Positions 1 to 9,274 of a stretch of 64,000 nt of DNA are shown one piece after another. Both the position numbers and the translations under genes were made by a program. Within the stretch, counting starts at the first letter, position 1. Each line of letters opens with the position of its first letter. Under the pieces are notes generated by a model. It made no database searches, was not told where the DNA came from, and saw nothing but the letters and a program-made list of their open reading frames with translations. Origin of the DNA: Amycolatopsis sacchari (lineage in GTDB: Bacteria; Actinomycetota; Actinomycetes; Mycobacteriales; Pseudonocardiaceae); the NCBI RefSeq assembly GCF_900114035.1, contig NZ_FORP01000028.1:1-64000 (forward strand), written 5' to 3'.

Positions 1-2
1 GG

Positions 3-113
3 GCAGCACTACCGCCCTGGCTGCACTTCTACAATCACCACCGACCCCACAGCGCAACCAGCGGCAAACCCCCGATCACCCGCCTGACCAACCTCCCTGG
101 ACACCACACCTAG
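3..113 (+). mobile_element. IS481-type transposase, C-terminal remnant
   Basis: Reading from base 3 to the TAG at 111-113 gives 36 residues that include WLHFYNHHRPH, GKPPITR and LTNLPGHHT. This is the typical C-terminal tail of IS481-family DDE (integrase-core) transposases. The window begins inside the gene, so it cannot be told whether the rest of the element is intact to the left. No terminal inverted repeat is recognised between this tail and the next gene at 176. Seen: the peptide and its stop. Inferred: a mobile element borders the left end of the conserved gene block. Confidence 0.7.
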
Positions 114-163
114 GTCAGCCGCTTCCCCACCACCACCCTCCGCCGACACGCTGCGCGTGACAG

Positions 164-169
164 TAGGCT
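164..169 (+). promoter_or_regulatory. -10 box for a leaderless transcript (TIGR03089 gene)
   Basis: TAGGCT (TANNNT form) is followed by exactly 6 nt and then the GTG start at 176. Transcription would begin at or next to the start codon, and no ribosome binding site is visible. The -35 region is weak. Confidence 0.5.
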
Positions 170-175
170 TTCCGG

Positions 176-859
176 GTGAGCCTGACTGACCACCTGCTGC
201 GGGGCCTGTCCCCGGCGCGCCCGCTGATCACGCACTACGACGACGCGGCCGGGACGAGGGTCGAGCTGTCCGTCGCGACGGTGGCGAACTGGGCGGCGAA
301 GACGGCGAACTGGCTGGTCGAGGAGTTCGACGTGGAGCCGGGCGACGAGGTGGCCGTGCGGCTGCCCGCGCACTGGCAGACGGCCGGGGTGCTGCTGGGC
401 GCGTGGTGGTGCGGCGCCGACGTGGTGCCGGAGTCGGCGAGCGCGCGGGTGTCGTTCGTCGCGCCGGGCGCGCCCGTCACGGGCACCACCGCGGTGGTCG
501 CGCTCGACCCGATGGGGCGCGGGCTGACGTCCCCGCCGCCGGACGGCGCGCTCGACTACCTCGCCGAGGCCCGGCTGGCCGGTGACGCGTTCAGCCCGAT
601 GCTGCCGATCGCCGGTGACACGCCCGCGCTCGCGGGGTCCACTGTGGACGAAGTGCTGTCCGCCGCGCGGGCGCAGGGCGTCCCGGAGGGCGCCCGCCTG
701 CTGTCCACTGTGGAGTGGTCGGTGCCCGGAGGGGTGCTGCGCGGGTTCCTCGGGCCGCTGGCGGCGGGCGCGCACCTGGTGCAGGTGTCGAACCCCGACC
801 CCGCCAAGCTGGCCGACCGCCGGCGCGCGGAGCGCACGACGGCCGACCTGCTGGACTGA
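176..859 (+). CDS. TIGR03089 family protein (truncated AMP-binding-like)
   Basis: This 227-residue protein resembles the N-terminal part of adenylate-forming enzymes (opening MSLTDHLLRGLSPARP; VEPGDEVAVRLPAHWQT matches the AMP-binding N-lobe). It lacks the TSGTTGxPKG ATP loop and the whole C-terminal domain, so catalysis is not expected. Its length and make-up fit the actinobacterial TIGR03089 family, whose role is unknown. In M. tuberculosis the equivalent gene (Rv3268) also lies a few genes before fadE25 and purEK, so it belongs to the conserved backbone. The GTG start is supported by the -10 box 6 nt upstream. The gene contains two copies of the dispersed TCCACTGTGGA motif (638-648, 704-714). 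Confidence 0.8.
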   Translation: MSLTDHLLRGLSPARPLITHYDDAAGTRVELSVATVANWAAKTANWLVEEFDVEPGDEVAVRLPAHWQTAGVLLGAWWCGADVVPESASARVSFVAPGAPVTGTTAVVALDPMGRGLTSPPPDGALDYLAEARLAGDAFSPMLPIAGDTPALAGSTVDEVLSAARAQGVPEGARLLSTVEWSVPGGVLRGFLGPLAAGAHLVQVSNPDPAKLADRRRAERTTADLLD

Positions 860-863
860 GTTT

Positions 864-1292
864 CTACGCGGTCTGGAGCTCCTGCCGCTGGGCGCGCCTG
901 CGCCAGAACAGGACGTGGTCCAGCGAAAGGCGGCCGCCGTTGAAGCCGAGCGCGAGCGCGCCGGCGGCGAGCGCCAGGACGAGTTCGTAGCCGCCCTGGC
1001 CGGTGAGCCCGTGGTCGAGGTGGACGAAGAAGATCGCGCCGACCATGTCCACGGCGAGCGCGACGCCGAGCACGGGCAGCGCGAGCCCGAGCATGAACGC
1101 GATGGCGCCGACCGTTTCCACGACGATCAGGAACAGCGCGGAGAGCGTCGGCAGCGGGATGCCCATGCCGGTGGTCATCTGGGTGACGCCGTCGAGGCCC
1201 ATGTCCCACTTCTGGAGGCCGTGCGCGAGGAAGACCACGCCGACCCCGATGCGGCCGAGGAGGGCCGTCACGTCCTGAACCCGTGCGTACAT
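864..1292 (-). CDS. DoxX family membrane protein
   Basis: This is a 142-residue integral membrane protein with four hydrophobic segments. The opening LLGRIGVGVVFLAHGLQKW and the later VETVGAIAFMLGLALPV are typical of the DoxX/DoxD-like family, small membrane proteins linked to thiol and redox homeostasis in mycobacteria. The ATG at 1292 is preferred over an upstream TTG at 1319 because GGGGA stands just before it. The gene converges on the TIGR03089 gene, with stop codons 4 nt apart. Substrate and partners cannot be inferred. Confidence 0.75.
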   Translation of the reverse strand: MYARVQDVTALLGRIGVGVVFLAHGLQKWDMGLDGVTQMTTGMGIPLPTLSALFLIVVETVGAIAFMLGLALPVLGVALAVDMVGAIFFVHLDHGLTGQGGYELVLALAAGALALGFNGGRLSLDHVLFWRRRAQRQELQTA

Positions 1293-1383
1293 CGGTTCCC
1301 CATCCCGTTCAAGTTTCAACTACGTGATCCGACCATACCGGCGGTAGGTGAAAGCGGGGTTAATTTCCCACCGGATGCGGCTT

Positions 1384-1527
1384 TCAGGTGTTGGCCGGCT
1401 TCTCGATCAGCAGCACGCACGCGACCACGCCGGCGAGGAACCACCAGGCGTCAGCGTTGGCCGCCGCGGCGACGATCCCGAGGACGACGGCCGCGAACGC
1501 GAGGACGGGAGTGGCATCCTTCGCCAT
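1384..1527 (-). CDS. Small two-segment membrane protein
   Basis: This 47-residue protein (start MAKDATPVLAFAAVVLG) has two predicted membrane spans around a short ADAWW loop and ends EKPANT. The ATG at 1527 has TGGAGG directly upstream. An in-frame extension to 1599 exists but lacks a ribosome binding site and reads as non-coding. The gene is divergent from the methyltransferase at 1590, leaving only 62 bp for both promoters. Similar orphan two-span proteins are common in Pseudonocardiaceae; function unknown. Confidence 0.5.
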   Translation of the reverse strand: MAKDATPVLAFAAVVLGIVAAAANADAWWFLAGVVACVLLIEKPANT

Positions 1528-1589
1528 GCCTCCAGCCTGCCCTATCTCGCATAGGCCGGACGTGTGAAATCGGGTGGCATCATCGGGAG

Positions 1590-2333
1590 ATGTCGCCACA
1601 GGTGTACGACCGGATCGGGCAAGGCTATTCGCGGGGACGCCGGACGGAGCCCCGGTGGATGGCCGCCATCGAGGCGGCGCTCGCGGACGCCGACTCGGTC
1701 ATCGACGTGGGTGCGGGCACGGGGTCGTACGAACCGCCCGGCCGCACCGTACTGGCTGTCGAGCCCTCCGGGGAGATGCTCCGGCAGCGCGAGCCGGGTC
1801 TGGCTCCGGCGGTGGCGGGCGTCGCCGAGCACCTGCCGGTGCGTGACGATGCGGCCGACGTGGCGATGGCCGTTCTGACGGTGCACCACTGGAACGACTG
1901 GCGGCGAGGGCTGGCCGAGCTCCGGCGCATCGCCCGGTGCCAGGTGGTGCTGGCGTACGACACCCGGCTCCACGCGGAGTTCTGGCTCGTCCGGGAGTAC
2001 ATCCCCGAGATCGCGGAGCTCGAACTGGCCCGCCCGTCGGCCGACGACATCGCGATCGAGCTCGGCGCGCGGGAGGTCACGGTCCTGCCGGTGCCGTGGG
2101 ACTTCCACGATGGCGTGTTCCCGGCGCACTGGCGCCGCCCGGAGGCGTACCTGGACGAGCAGGTACGGCGCAACTGCTCCGCGCTGGCGCAGGCCGACGA
2201 GGCGGCGGTGGCCCGCGGCTTGGCGCGGCTGCGCGCGGACCTCGCCTCCGGCCGGTGGCAGGAGCGGCACGCGGACCTCCTGGAACGGGAGGAACTCGAC
2301 GTCGGATTCCGGTTGATCACGGCCGGAACTTGA
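1590..2333 (+). CDS. Class I SAM-dependent methyltransferase
   Basis: This 247-residue protein has the SAM-binding motif I VIDVGAGTGSYEPPG near residues 37-51, an acidic strand-2 end (VLAVEPSGEML) and the post-motif DVAMAVLTVHHW, as in the Methyltransf_11 / UbiE-like class. The substrate is not predictable; the region after residue 120 (FWLVREYIPEIAELE...) is typical of small uncharacterised actinobacterial members. The ATG at 1590 follows a GGAG sequence, but the spacing is very short, so a leaderless start is equally possible. Confidence 0.75.
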   Translation: MSPQVYDRIGQGYSRGRRTEPRWMAAIEAALADADSVIDVGAGTGSYEPPGRTVLAVEPSGEMLRQREPGLAPAVAGVAEHLPVRDDAADVAMAVLTVHHWNDWRRGLAELRRIARCQVVLAYDTRLHAEFWLVREYIPEIAELELARPSADDIAIELGAREVTVLPVPWDFHDGVFPAHWRRPEAYLDEQVRRNCSALAQADEAAVARGLARLRADLASGRWQERHADLLEREELDVGFRLITAGT

Positions 2334-2336
2334 CGC

Positions 2337-2840
2337 CTACTCGGCCCGCAGGGCGAAGAACAGGAAACACAGGCCGGTGGTGAGGGCGCGGTACTCCTCG
2401 GGGAACAGGTCTCGTGCGGCGGGCGCGGGCTGCGGTTCGCGGACGACGTCGATGCGGAAACCGGCCGAGGTGAAGGCGTCGGTCATCGCGTGCAGGGGCC
2501 GGGTCCAGAAGCTCATCGGCATGCTCTGGCCGCCCATCGTCCAGACGAAGGACCAGCGGTAGGTCGCGAAGTAGTCGGCCTCCTGCCCGGCGAGGCGCTG
2601 GATGCCGTAGGCCACGAAGGGGTGGTCGACCGAGACGAGCAGCCGGCCGCCGGGCAGCGGGTTGGCCAGGTCGGCGACTCGCAGGTCCACGTCGGCGCCG
2701 AGCCGCTGCCGGGCGAGCTCCAGATCCCGGCGCTCGCGTCGATCCCGGTCACGGTCGCCCCTCGATCGCGCAGCGCCGCGGACAGCGGGCCCGAGCCACA
2801 GCCCGCAGGGCGAGCTCCAGCGGATCGGCACACTCTGGCA
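2337..2840 (-). pseudogene. Decayed SAM-dependent methyltransferase
   Basis: Three lesions are visible. The 5' end is missing: coding similarity begins only at motif I (GCGSGPLSAALRDRG), without the usual 40-60 residues before it. A single base is lost near 2723, so ATVTGIDASAG is in one frame and LELARQRLGADVDLRVADL in the next. Then ADLANPLP joins directly to GGRLLVSVDHPFVAYG, whereas the family normally has about 40 residues (FDLVVASLVLHYL-like) between these blocks. The C-terminal half (GQEADYFATYRWSFVW, PEEYRALTTGLCFLFFALR) is intact and recognisable. The stop codon lies 3 bp from that of the converging methyltransferase at 1590-2333. Confidence 0.7.
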
Positions 2841-2849
2841 CGGACCTCC

Positions 2850-3527
2850 TCAGGGAATCAGCCGGTTCGTGAACCCCGCTTCCGAAAGCCTCCGGTAGGC
2901 GCCAGAAACCGCGGCAGGCACTTCCTGACGAATCGCGTATCCGCGCTCGGCGTACAGCGTGATCCGCTGCGTGTCCCCCACCAGCATGTTGATCACCCGG
3001 TCCACGTCGCCGATGGACTCGACGTACTCGTCCAGCGGCTGCCGCCGGGATGCGCAGACGACGTCCACCTCCGGCCAAAGCTTCTTGCACGTCGCGTACG
3101 CGCGGCGCTGCTGGTACGGGCGGCTGATCAGCGTCACGGACCGCACCTCGATCTCCCGCTCTTCGAGCAACCGGCGGGTAAGCGTGATGTTCTCGCCGGT
3201 GTTGCGGGCTTCGGCCTCGACGAGGACAACCCGGTCGGGTACGCCGAGGCGGAGGGCTTCTTCCCGGTAGTGCACGGCTTCGCCGCGCGGGAAGCGTTCG
3301 ACAGTGGTGGGAGCGTTCGCACCGGTGAAGACGATGAGCGGGAACATGCCCTGGTGGTACAGCTCCCCGGCGCAGGTCGCGACGCCGAGATCATGGCTGC
3401 CCAGCCCGATACCGACGTCGGTGGGCCGCAGCTCGTGGTGCAGGTCGTGGTAGTCCCACAGCGTTTCGACGTCGGCGCGCAGCTCCGCCGGGATGCGGGG
3501 CGGGGCCTGATCCGAGACCCCGCCCAC
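2850..3527 (-). CDS. YdcF/SanA/ElyC family (DUF218) protein
   Basis: This 225-residue soluble protein has the DUF218 core: a start strand with GIGLGSHDLGVA, LIVFTGANA, then EALRLGVPDRVVLVEAEARNTGENI with the conserved acidic and Arg-Asn-Thr residues, and VTLISRPYQQRRAYATCKK. Family members are implicated in envelope or SAM-binding functions, but no activity is firmly known for this cytoplasmic form. It has no signal peptide. It runs in the same direction as the acyl-CoA dehydrogenase upstream, with a 5-bp gap, so the two are probably co-transcribed. Confidence 0.75.
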   Translation of the reverse strand: MGGVSDQAPPRIPAELRADVETLWDYHDLHHELRPTDVGIGLGSHDLGVATCAGELYHQGMFPLIVFTGANAPTTVERFPRGEAVHYREEALRLGVPDRVVLVEAEARNTGENITLTRRLLEEREIEVRSVTLISRPYQQRRAYATCKKLWPEVDVVCASRRQPLDEYVESIGDVDRVINMLVGDTQRITLYAERGYAIRQEVPAAVSGAYRRLSEAGFTNRLIP

Positions 3528-3532
3528 CGGAC

Positions 3533-4702
3533 TCAGCCCTTCAGCAGCTGCCGGGCCATCACCATGCGCTGGATCTGGTTCGTGCCCTCGTAGATCTGCG
3601 TGATCTTCGCGTCCCGCATCATGCGCTCGACCGGGAAGTCACGGGTGTAACCGGCGCCGCCGAAGAGCTGCACGGCGTCCGTGGTCACCTCCATCGCGAT
3701 GTCGGACGCGTAGGTCTTCGCGGCCGAGGCGAGGAAGCCCGAACGCGCGTCGCCCCGCTCGGAGGCCGCCGCGGAGGCGTACACCAGGTGGCGGGCGGCC
3801 TCGATCTTCATGCCCATGTCCGCCAGCATGAACTGCACGCCCTGGAACTCGGCGATCGCCTTGCCGAACTGCTTGCGCTCCTTCACGTACGCGACCGCCG
3901 CGTCCAGCGCGCCCTGCGCGATGCCCAGCGCCTGCGCCCCGATCGTCGGGCGCGTGTGGTCCAGCGTCGCCAGCGCCGTCTTCAGGCCCGTGCCCGGCTC
4001 ACCGATGATGCGGTCCGCCGGGATGGTGCAGTTCTCGAAGTACAGCTCACGCGTCGGCGAGCCCTTGATGCCGAGCTTGCGCTCCTTCGGCCCCACCGAG
4101 AACCCGGGGTCGTCCTTGTGCACCACGAACGCCGAGATGCCGTGCGCCTTCTTCTCCGCCTTCGGGTCGGTCACCGCCATCACGGTGTACCAGGTCGACT
4201 CGCCGGCGTTGGTGATCCACGCCTTCGCGCCGTTGAGCACCCAGTGGTCCCCGTCCAGCACCGCACGCGTGCGCATCGACGCGGTGTCCGAACCCGCCTC
4301 GCGCTCCGACAGCCCGTACGAGGCCGACGCGCCCGCCGCGATCTCCGGCAGCACCAGCTTCTTCAGGTCCTCCGACGCCGACAGGATGATCGGCTGCGTC
4401 CCCAGCTTGTTCACCGCCGGGATGAGCGACGCCGACGCGTCGACCCGCGCGACCTCCTCGATCACGATGCACGCCGCGACCGCGTCCGCGCCCTGCCCCT
4501 CGTACTCCTCCGGGATGTGCACCGCCGAAAAACCGGCCTTGACCAGGGCGTCCCTCGCCTCGGACGGGTACCGCTCCTGCTCGTCCACCTCCGCCGCGTA
4601 CGGGGCGATCTCCTTCTCCGCCAGCGCGCGCACGGCGGCACGCAGCTCCTCGTGCTCCTCGGCCAACTGGTACAAGCCCGACACCGGCGTCACCCTCCTC
4701 AC
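3533..4702 (-). CDS. fadE25: Acyl-CoA dehydrogenase, FadE25 type
   Basis: This 389-residue FAD-dependent acyl-CoA dehydrogenase catalyses alpha,beta-desaturation of an acyl-CoA in fatty-acid or branched-chain amino-acid breakdown. Visible family blocks are ASYGLSEREAGSDTASM (substrate and flavin contact), WITNAG, and the C-terminal FGGAGYTRDFPVERMMRD and IYEGTNQIQRMVMARQLL, where the Glu of YEGT is the expected catalytic base. The sequence is close to M. tuberculosis FadE25 (Rv3274c), which also sits directly before purE-purK. Two GTG starts are possible, 4702 and 4693; the second has GAGGAGG immediately adjacent, which is too close. A TAACAT -10-like box lies at 4731-4736. Confidence 0.9.
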   Translation of the reverse strand: MRRVTPVSGLYQLAEEHEELRAAVRALAEKEIAPYAAEVDEQERYPSEARDALVKAGFSAVHIPEEYEGQGADAVAACIVIEEVARVDASASLIPAVNKLGTQPIILSASEDLKKLVLPEIAAGASASYGLSEREAGSDTASMRTRAVLDGDHWVLNGAKAWITNAGESTWYTVMAVTDPKAEKKAHGISAFVVHKDDPGFSVGPKERKLGIKGSPTRELYFENCTIPADRIIGEPGTGLKTALATLDHTRPTIGAQALGIAQGALDAAVAYVKERKQFGKAIAEFQGVQFMLADMGMKIEAARHLVYASAAASERGDARSGFLASAAKTYASDIAMEVTTDAVQLFGGAGYTRDFPVERMMRDAKITQIYEGTNQIQRMVMARQLLKG

Positions 4703-4775
4703 GGCGAAACTGTCCCATCGATGTTAGCGCTCGTTCACGCCCCGCTTTCTGTGTCGTAGGCCGCATCTTTCGCCT

Positions 4776-4781
4776 TATCGT
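4776..4781 (+). promoter_or_regulatory. -10 box for a leaderless transcript (acyl-CoA synthetase)
   Basis: TATCGT ends 6 nt before the ATG at 4788. This spacing supports the ATG at 4788 over the GTG at 4785 as the true start. Confidence 0.45.
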
Positions 4782-4787
4782 GTAGTG

Positions 4788-6416
4788 ATGCCGATCACCA
4801 TGCCCGCCGGAGTGCCTGGCTCGCTCGACTACCCTGAAGTCCCCGTCGGATCGATCCTCGCCGGTGCCGCCGCCCGCTACGGCGACCGCGTCGCGTACCG
4901 CCACCACGACCGCACCCTCACGTTCACGCAGGTGCACCGGGCGGCGTGCCGGTTCGCCCACGCCCTGCGCGCACACGGCGTCCAGCCCGGCGACACCGTC
5001 GCCATCCACGCCCCCAACTGCCTCGCCTACCCCGTCGCGTACTACGGGATCCTGCTGGCAGGCGCCACCTTCACCCCCGCCAACCCGCTGCTGCCGCCCG
5101 CGGACCTCGCCGCTCAGCTGGCCGACTCGGGGGCCGTCGCCGCCGTCACCTTCGGCAAGGCCGCGCAGGCGCTGGCCGCGGTGCGGGACCGGACGAGCGT
5201 GCGGCTGGTCGTCGAGGCGTCCGAGGTCGACGAGTTCTCCGTGGGGCAGCCGGAAACCGCGCCCGACGTGGAGATCGACATCTACGACCGTCTCGCGCAC
5301 CTCGCCTACACCGGCGGTACCACCGGCCGCTCCAAGGGCGTCGAGCTGCCGCACCGGAACGTGGTGGTCAACTCGCTGCAGTACGCGTGCTGGGGCAGCG
5401 GATCGGTCCCGGTGCTCGACGCGGACGGCAACCTGACGCTCGACCAGCGCGGCAGCGAGGAGGAGTACCGCGGCAGGCTCGGCACCGGCGTCGCGATCAA
5501 CCTCACCCCGTGGTTCCACGCGATGGGCACGATCGGTGGCCTCAACGTGCCCATGCTCAGCGGCACCACGATCGTCCTGCAGGACGGCTTCGACCCGGTG
5601 CGCTACCTCGCCGACGCCGAACGGCTGCGCGTCACGCAGATCGGCGGGGCACCCGCGTTGTTCGCCGCGCTGCTGAACTGCCCCGACTTCGCCACGCGCG
5701 ACCTGTCGTCGGTGCGCTCGCTGACGTCGGGCGCCGCTCCCCTGCCGCACGAGATGCTCCGCGCGCTCGCGCGCCGCTTCCCGGACGCGGTGATCAACGA
5801 GGGCTACGGGCTCACCGAGGTCACGATGGGCGCCACGAGCGGGCCCGCTTTCCGCTCGGGCACGCGGAAACAGGGCACGGTGGGGGTGCCGGTGTTCGAC
5901 ACGGAGGTCAAGATCGTGCCCGCCGAGGGCGGCGAGGACCCGCTGCCCGCCGGGGAACCGGGCGAGGTGTGCATCCGCGGCCCGCAGGTGATGCGCGGCT
6001 ACCACAACCGGCCCGAGGAGACGGCGGCCGTGCTCGTCGACGGCTGGCTGCACACCGGTGACGTCGGCGTGCTGGACAAGGAGGGCTACCTGTCCATTGT
6101 GGACCGCAAGAAGGACATGCTGCTGTACAAGGGGTACAACGTCTACCCGCGTGAGCTGGAGGAGCTGCTGATGGCGCAGCCGGGCGTGCGCGCCGCGGCG
6201 GTCGTGGGCCGCAGGCGCGCGGACGTCGGCGAGCTGCCGGTCGCGTTCGTCGTGCGGGCCGGGGAGTCCGTCAGCGAGGAGGCGCTCCTGGCGGCGGTGA
6301 ACGACAACGTGTTGCCCTACAAGCGGATCCGGGAGCTGATCTTCGTGGACGAGATCCCGGTGTCCGCCGCGGGGAAGGTGCTCAAGCGGGAGTTACGAGC
6401 CCAGCTTGGCGCGTAG
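4788..6416 (+). CDS. Acyl-CoA synthetase (AMP-dependent, 4-coumarate/long-chain type)
   Basis: This is a full-length class I adenylate-forming enzyme of 542 residues that activates a carboxylate to acyl-AMP and acyl-CoA. Motifs in order: [20 protein letters not shown] (ATP loop, with Gly in place of the usual first Ser), [11 protein letters not shown] (adenine site), [20 protein letters not shown] (hinge) and [13 protein letters not shown] with the catalytic Lys. It is divergent from the FadE25 gene, and the pair fits a fatty-acid activation and beta-oxidation step. The 3' end overlaps the end of purE by 24 bp on the opposite strand. A dispersed TCCATTGTGGA motif occurs at 6093. The exact acid is unknown. 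Confidence 0.85.
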   Translation: MPITMPAGVPGSLDYPEVPVGSILAGAAARYGDRVAYRHHDRTLTFTQVHRAACRFAHALRAHGVQPGDTVAIHAPNCLAYPVAYYGILLAGATFTPANPLLPPADLAAQLADSGAVAAVTFGKAAQALAAVRDRTSVRLVVEASEVDEFSVGQPETAPDVEIDIYDRLAHLAYTGGTTGRSKGVELPHRNVVVNSLQYACWGSGSVPVLDADGNLTLDQRGSEEEYRGRLGTGVAINLTPWFHAMGTIGGLNVPMLSGTTIVLQDGFDPVRYLADAERLRVTQIGGAPALFAALLNCPDFATRDLSSVRSLTSGAAPLPHEMLRALARRFPDAVINEGYGLTEVTMGATSGPAFRSGTRKQGTVGVPVFDTEVKIVPAEGGEDPLPAGEPGEVCIRGPQVMRGYHNRPEETAAVLVDGWLHTGDVGVLDKEGYLSIVDRKKDMLLYKGYNVYPRELEELLMAQPGVRAAAVVGRRRADVGELPVAFVVRAGESVSEEALLAAVNDNVLPYKRIRELIFVDEIPVSAAGKVLKRELRAQLGA

Positions 6417-6893
6417 CGCCTCGTCCTTGTCCAGCACCAGCTTTTCCAGGTCCGCCTGGAACCGCGCCATGCGCTCCCGCAGCGCCGGGTCGTGCGCCGC
6501 CAGCATCCGCACGGCGAGCAGCCCGGCGTTGCGGGCCCCGCCGACGGAAACCGTCGCCACCGGCACACCCGCCGGCATCTGCACGATCGACAGCAGCGAG
6601 TCCAGCCCGTCGAGGTACTTCAGCGGCACCGGCACGCCGATCACCGGCAGCACCGTGGCCGACGCGACCATGCCGGGCAGGTGCGCGGCGCCGCCGGCCC
6701 CGGCGATGATCACCTTGAGGCCCCGGTCGGCGGCGGTCTTCGCGTAGTCCAGCATGCGCTGCGGCGTCCGGTGCGCCGAGTACACGCCGACCTCGTAGGG
6801 CACGCCGAACTCGTCGAGCGCCTGCCCGGCGGCCTCCAGCACGGGCCAGTCCGAGTCGCTGCCCATGATCACGCCGACCTGCGGGCTCATCAT
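6393..6893 (-). CDS. purE: 5-(carboxyamino)imidazole ribonucleotide mutase PurE
   Basis: This 166-residue class I PurE converts N5-CAIR to CAIR in purine biosynthesis. Signature blocks are [29 protein letters not shown] and [17 protein letters not shown], which form the CAIR-binding pocket. The ATG at 6893 overlaps the purK stop (ATGA), suggesting translational coupling; the second ATG at 6890 has better spacing from the AAGGAG motif, so the start could be one codon later. The gene is downstream of purK, the usual order in actinobacteria. It ends inside the converging acyl-CoA synthetase gene. Confidence 0.95.
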   Translation of the reverse strand: MMSPQVGVIMGSDSDWPVLEAAGQALDEFGVPYEVGVYSAHRTPQRMLDYAKTAADRGLKVIIAGAGGAAHLPGMVASATVLPVIGVPVPLKYLDGLDSLLSIVQMPAGVPVATVSVGGARNAGLLAVRMLAAHDPALRERMARFQADLEKLVLDKDEALRAKLGS

Positions 6894-8086
6894 CGCTCCT
6901 TGCCGTGGATGTCGTAGCCGTCGAGCCATTCCGCGTGCGACAGCCAGTGCGCGGACAGGGTCGCCCTCGTGCGCAGCTCCGCCATGTCCTGGCCGACGAA
7001 GTTCACGTGCCCCAGCTTGCGGCCGGGGCGCTCGCCCTTGCCGTAGAGGTGCACCCGGGCCTCGGGGAACCGCGCGAACAGGTGGTGCAGCCGCTCGTCC
7101 GGGCCCATCTTCGGGGTGGCGGGCGCACCCAGCACGTTCGCCATCACCGTGGGCGCGAGCAGTTCCGTCGAGCCCAGCGGGTAGTCCAGCACCGCACGCA
7201 GGTGCTGCTCGAACTGCGAGGTGCGGGAGCCGTCCATGGTCCAGTGCCCGGAGTTGTGCGGGCGCATCGCCAGCTCGTTGATCACCAGGCCGCCGTCGGT
7301 GTCGAACAGCTCGACCGCCAGCACGCCGACCACGTTGAGCGCGTCGGCGATGCGCAGCGCGAGGTCCTGCGCCTCGTCGACCTTGCGGGCGGTCAGCCCC
7401 GGCGCGGGCGCGAGCACCTCGGTGTTGATGCCGTCCTTCTGCACGGTCTCCACGACCGGCCAGGCGGCGCCCTGCCCGAACGGCGAGCGGGCGACCAGCG
7501 CACACAGTTCGCGGCGCATCTCGACGCGGCGCTCGACCATCAGCTGCGTGCCCGCGGCGAGCAGCTCGGGCACCAGCGTGCGGGCCTGGCCGTCGGAGTC
7601 CAGCATCCACACGCCCTTGCCGTCGTAGCCGCCGGTGGCGGCCTTCAGCACGACGGGCCACGAGTGCTCGGCGCCGAACTTCAGCACATCGTCCACTTCG
7701 GACACTTCGGCGAACGGCGGGCACGGGTAGTCCTCCGCCGACAGGCGTTCGCGCATGATCAGCTTGTTCTGCGCGAAGGCGAGCGCGTCCGGCCCCGGCC
7801 GGATGGGCACGTCCTCGTTCATCGCGAGCACGAGCAGGTGCTCGCCGGGCACGTGCTCGTGGTCGAACGTGAGCACGTCGACGGTCTTCGCGAAGGCTTC
7901 GAGCGCTTCGAGATCGGTGTGGTGGCCGATCGTGACGTCTGCGGCGACCATGGCCGCGGCGTCGTTCTCGTTCGCGGCGAGCACCCGCAGCGACTGGCCG
8001 AGCGCGATCGCGGCCTGGTGCGTCATCCGGGCGAGCTGGCCGCCGCCCACCATGCCGACTACCGGGAGACCCGTGCGTTTGTCCAC
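6890..8086 (-). CDS. purK: N5-carboxyaminoimidazole ribonucleotide synthase PurK
   Basis: This 398-residue ATP-grasp enzyme makes N5-CAIR from AIR, bicarbonate and ATP, the step before PurE. Visible features are the N-terminal [12 protein letters not shown] dinucleotide-type fold, the ATP-grasp block [42 protein letters not shown] with metal-binding acidic and Asn residues, and the C-terminal LHLYGKGE-like block. Length is normal. It forms a two-gene operon with purE. Together with FadE25 and the GtrA genes it marks the conserved backbone. Confidence 0.95.
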   Translation of the reverse strand: MDKRTGLPVVGMVGGGQLARMTHQAAIALGQSLRVLAANENDAAAMVAADVTIGHHTDLEALEAFAKTVDVLTFDHEHVPGEHLLVLAMNEDVPIRPGPDALAFAQNKLIMRERLSAEDYPCPPFAEVSEVDDVLKFGAEHSWPVVLKAATGGYDGKGVWMLDSDGQARTLVPELLAAGTQLMVERRVEMRRELCALVARSPFGQGAAWPVVETVQKDGINTEVLAPAPGLTARKVDEAQDLALRIADALNVVGVLAVELFDTDGGLVINELAMRPHNSGHWTMDGSRTSQFEQHLRAVLDYPLGSTELLAPTVMANVLGAPATPKMGPDERLHHLFARFPEARVHLYGKGERPGRKLGHVNFVGQDMAELRTRATLSAHWLSHAEWLDGYDIHGKER

Positions 8087-8095
8087 GGCTGGAGC

Positions 8096-9274
8096 TTAAC
8101 TGCGGCGCGGAGCGCCTCCTTGAGGGGCGGCGGTCGGGCATAGAGGGAGACGCAGCTCACGGACTGCGAGCCCGAGGATTCCCAGCGCTGCGGCCAGCAC
8201 ATACGCGTTGCCGAGCAGGGACCAGCCGAGCCCCCACGTGAACTCCGTCGTCCCGCCGTTGGGCACCAGCATCACCACGCAGCTGCCGAACAACACCGCG
8301 ACCGCCGCCGCCCAGACCCACCGGCGCTTCGTTCCCAGCAACGCCAGCAGCGGCACCGCCCACACCCAGTGGTGCGTCCACGACACCGGCGACGCCAGCA
8401 GCCCCAGGAACGCCGTCACCAGCAACGCCGCCAGCGCCTCGCCGCGGGCGTGCAGCCGCCGCACGAGCCACACCGAAGGCACGGCCAGCACGGCCGCGAT
8501 CAGCAACGCGACCTTGCCCGACCACACCGCGTCGTGCGAGGCGCGGTGCACGAGCCCGTTCAGCGACTGGTTGAAGATCCAGTGCACGCCGCCGATCCGG
8601 TCCGGGTCGAACGCGGCGTGCGTCCAGTACTCCAGCGCGTCCCGCGGGACCAGCGCGAACATCAGCGCCTGCAGCCCGGCGAACGTGCCCAGCGCACGCA
8701 GCCCGTCCCGCCACCGGCCGGTCACGAACAGGTGCGCCACGAAGATCAACGGGGTCAGCTTCACCGCCGCCGCGATACCGGTCAGCACCCCCGAAAACCG
8801 GTGCCGCCGCCCCAGCACATCGACGACGACCAGTGCCAGCAGGACCAGGTTGACCTGCCCCAGGAACAACGTCTTCCACACCGGCTCCAGCGCCAGCGCC
8901 GGCACCGCGAGCACCAGCGCCCGCCGCGCGCACACCCACACCACGACGGCGAGCGAGACCACCGACACCGTCGTGACGATCCCCCACGCGAGCCCCGGCG
9001 GCAGCGCGGCGAGCGGCACGAACAGCAGCGCCGCCGCGGGCGGGTACGTGAACGGCAGCGCGACCCACGACGGCAGCGCCGCCAGCCGGTCCAGCGTGTA
9101 CAGCGGCTCGCCGTGCAACAGGGTCAGCGCGCCCGCCCGGTACACCGCGCTGTCCGCGCCCAGCCGCCACCCCGCGAGCCAGGCGCACACCCCGGCCGCG
9201 AACGCCGCGACGGCGAGCAGGCAGGCCAGGAGCCGCCCGGGATCAGCGGACAGCCGGGGAGTCGACATCGCCAC
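8096..9274 (-). CDS. GT87 (DUF2029) polyprenyl-phosphate-dependent glycosyltransferase
   Basis: This 392-residue protein has about ten membrane spans of the GT87/GT-C type, which includes mycobacterial PimE mannosyltransferase and transfers a sugar from polyprenyl phosphate on the outer face of the membrane. Landmarks are [20 protein letters not shown] (acidic residue of the first loop), [48 protein letters not shown] and [16 protein letters not shown]. It starts inside the end of the upstream paralogue (32-bp overlap), so the two are translationally coupled. The last codons coincide with a dispersed hairpin repeat at 8104-8139. Confidence 0.8.
   Translation of the reverse strand: MAMSTPRLSADPGRLLACLLAVAAFAAGVCAWLAGWRLGADSAVYRAGALTLLHGEPLYTLDRLAALPSWVALPFTYPPAAALLFVPLAALPPGLAWGIVTTVSVVSLAVVVWVCARRALVLAVPALALEPVWKTLFLGQVNLVLLALVVVDVLGRRHRFSGVLTGIAAAVKLTPLIFVAHLFVTGRWRDGLRALGTFAGLQALMFALVPRDALEYWTHAAFDPDRIGGVHWIFNQSLNGLVHRASHDAVWSGKVALLIAAVLAVPSVWLVRRLHARGEALAALLVTAFLGLLASPVSWTHHWVWAVPLLALLGTKRRWVWAAAVAVLFGSCVVMLVPNGGTTEFTWGLGWSLLGNAYVLAAALGILGLAVRELRLPLCPTAAPQGGAPRRS
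8104..8139. repeat. Dispersed hairpin repeat, copy 1
   Basis: This 36-bp element is GGCGC-gga-GCGCC followed by TCCTTGAGGGG and CGGCGGTCGGGC. It matches 34 of 36 bases of the copy at 15148-15183; the differences are one loop base and one C/T. Here it overlaps the last codons of the GT87 gene. Confidence 0.6.

Noticed and set aside
4047-6053. Very long open frame on the minus strand across the acyl-CoA synthetase gene
   Set aside because: It is antisense to a complete, motif-bearing enzyme gene. Its translation is Arg/Ala/Gly-rich without any domain, a usual effect of GC-rich third positions.
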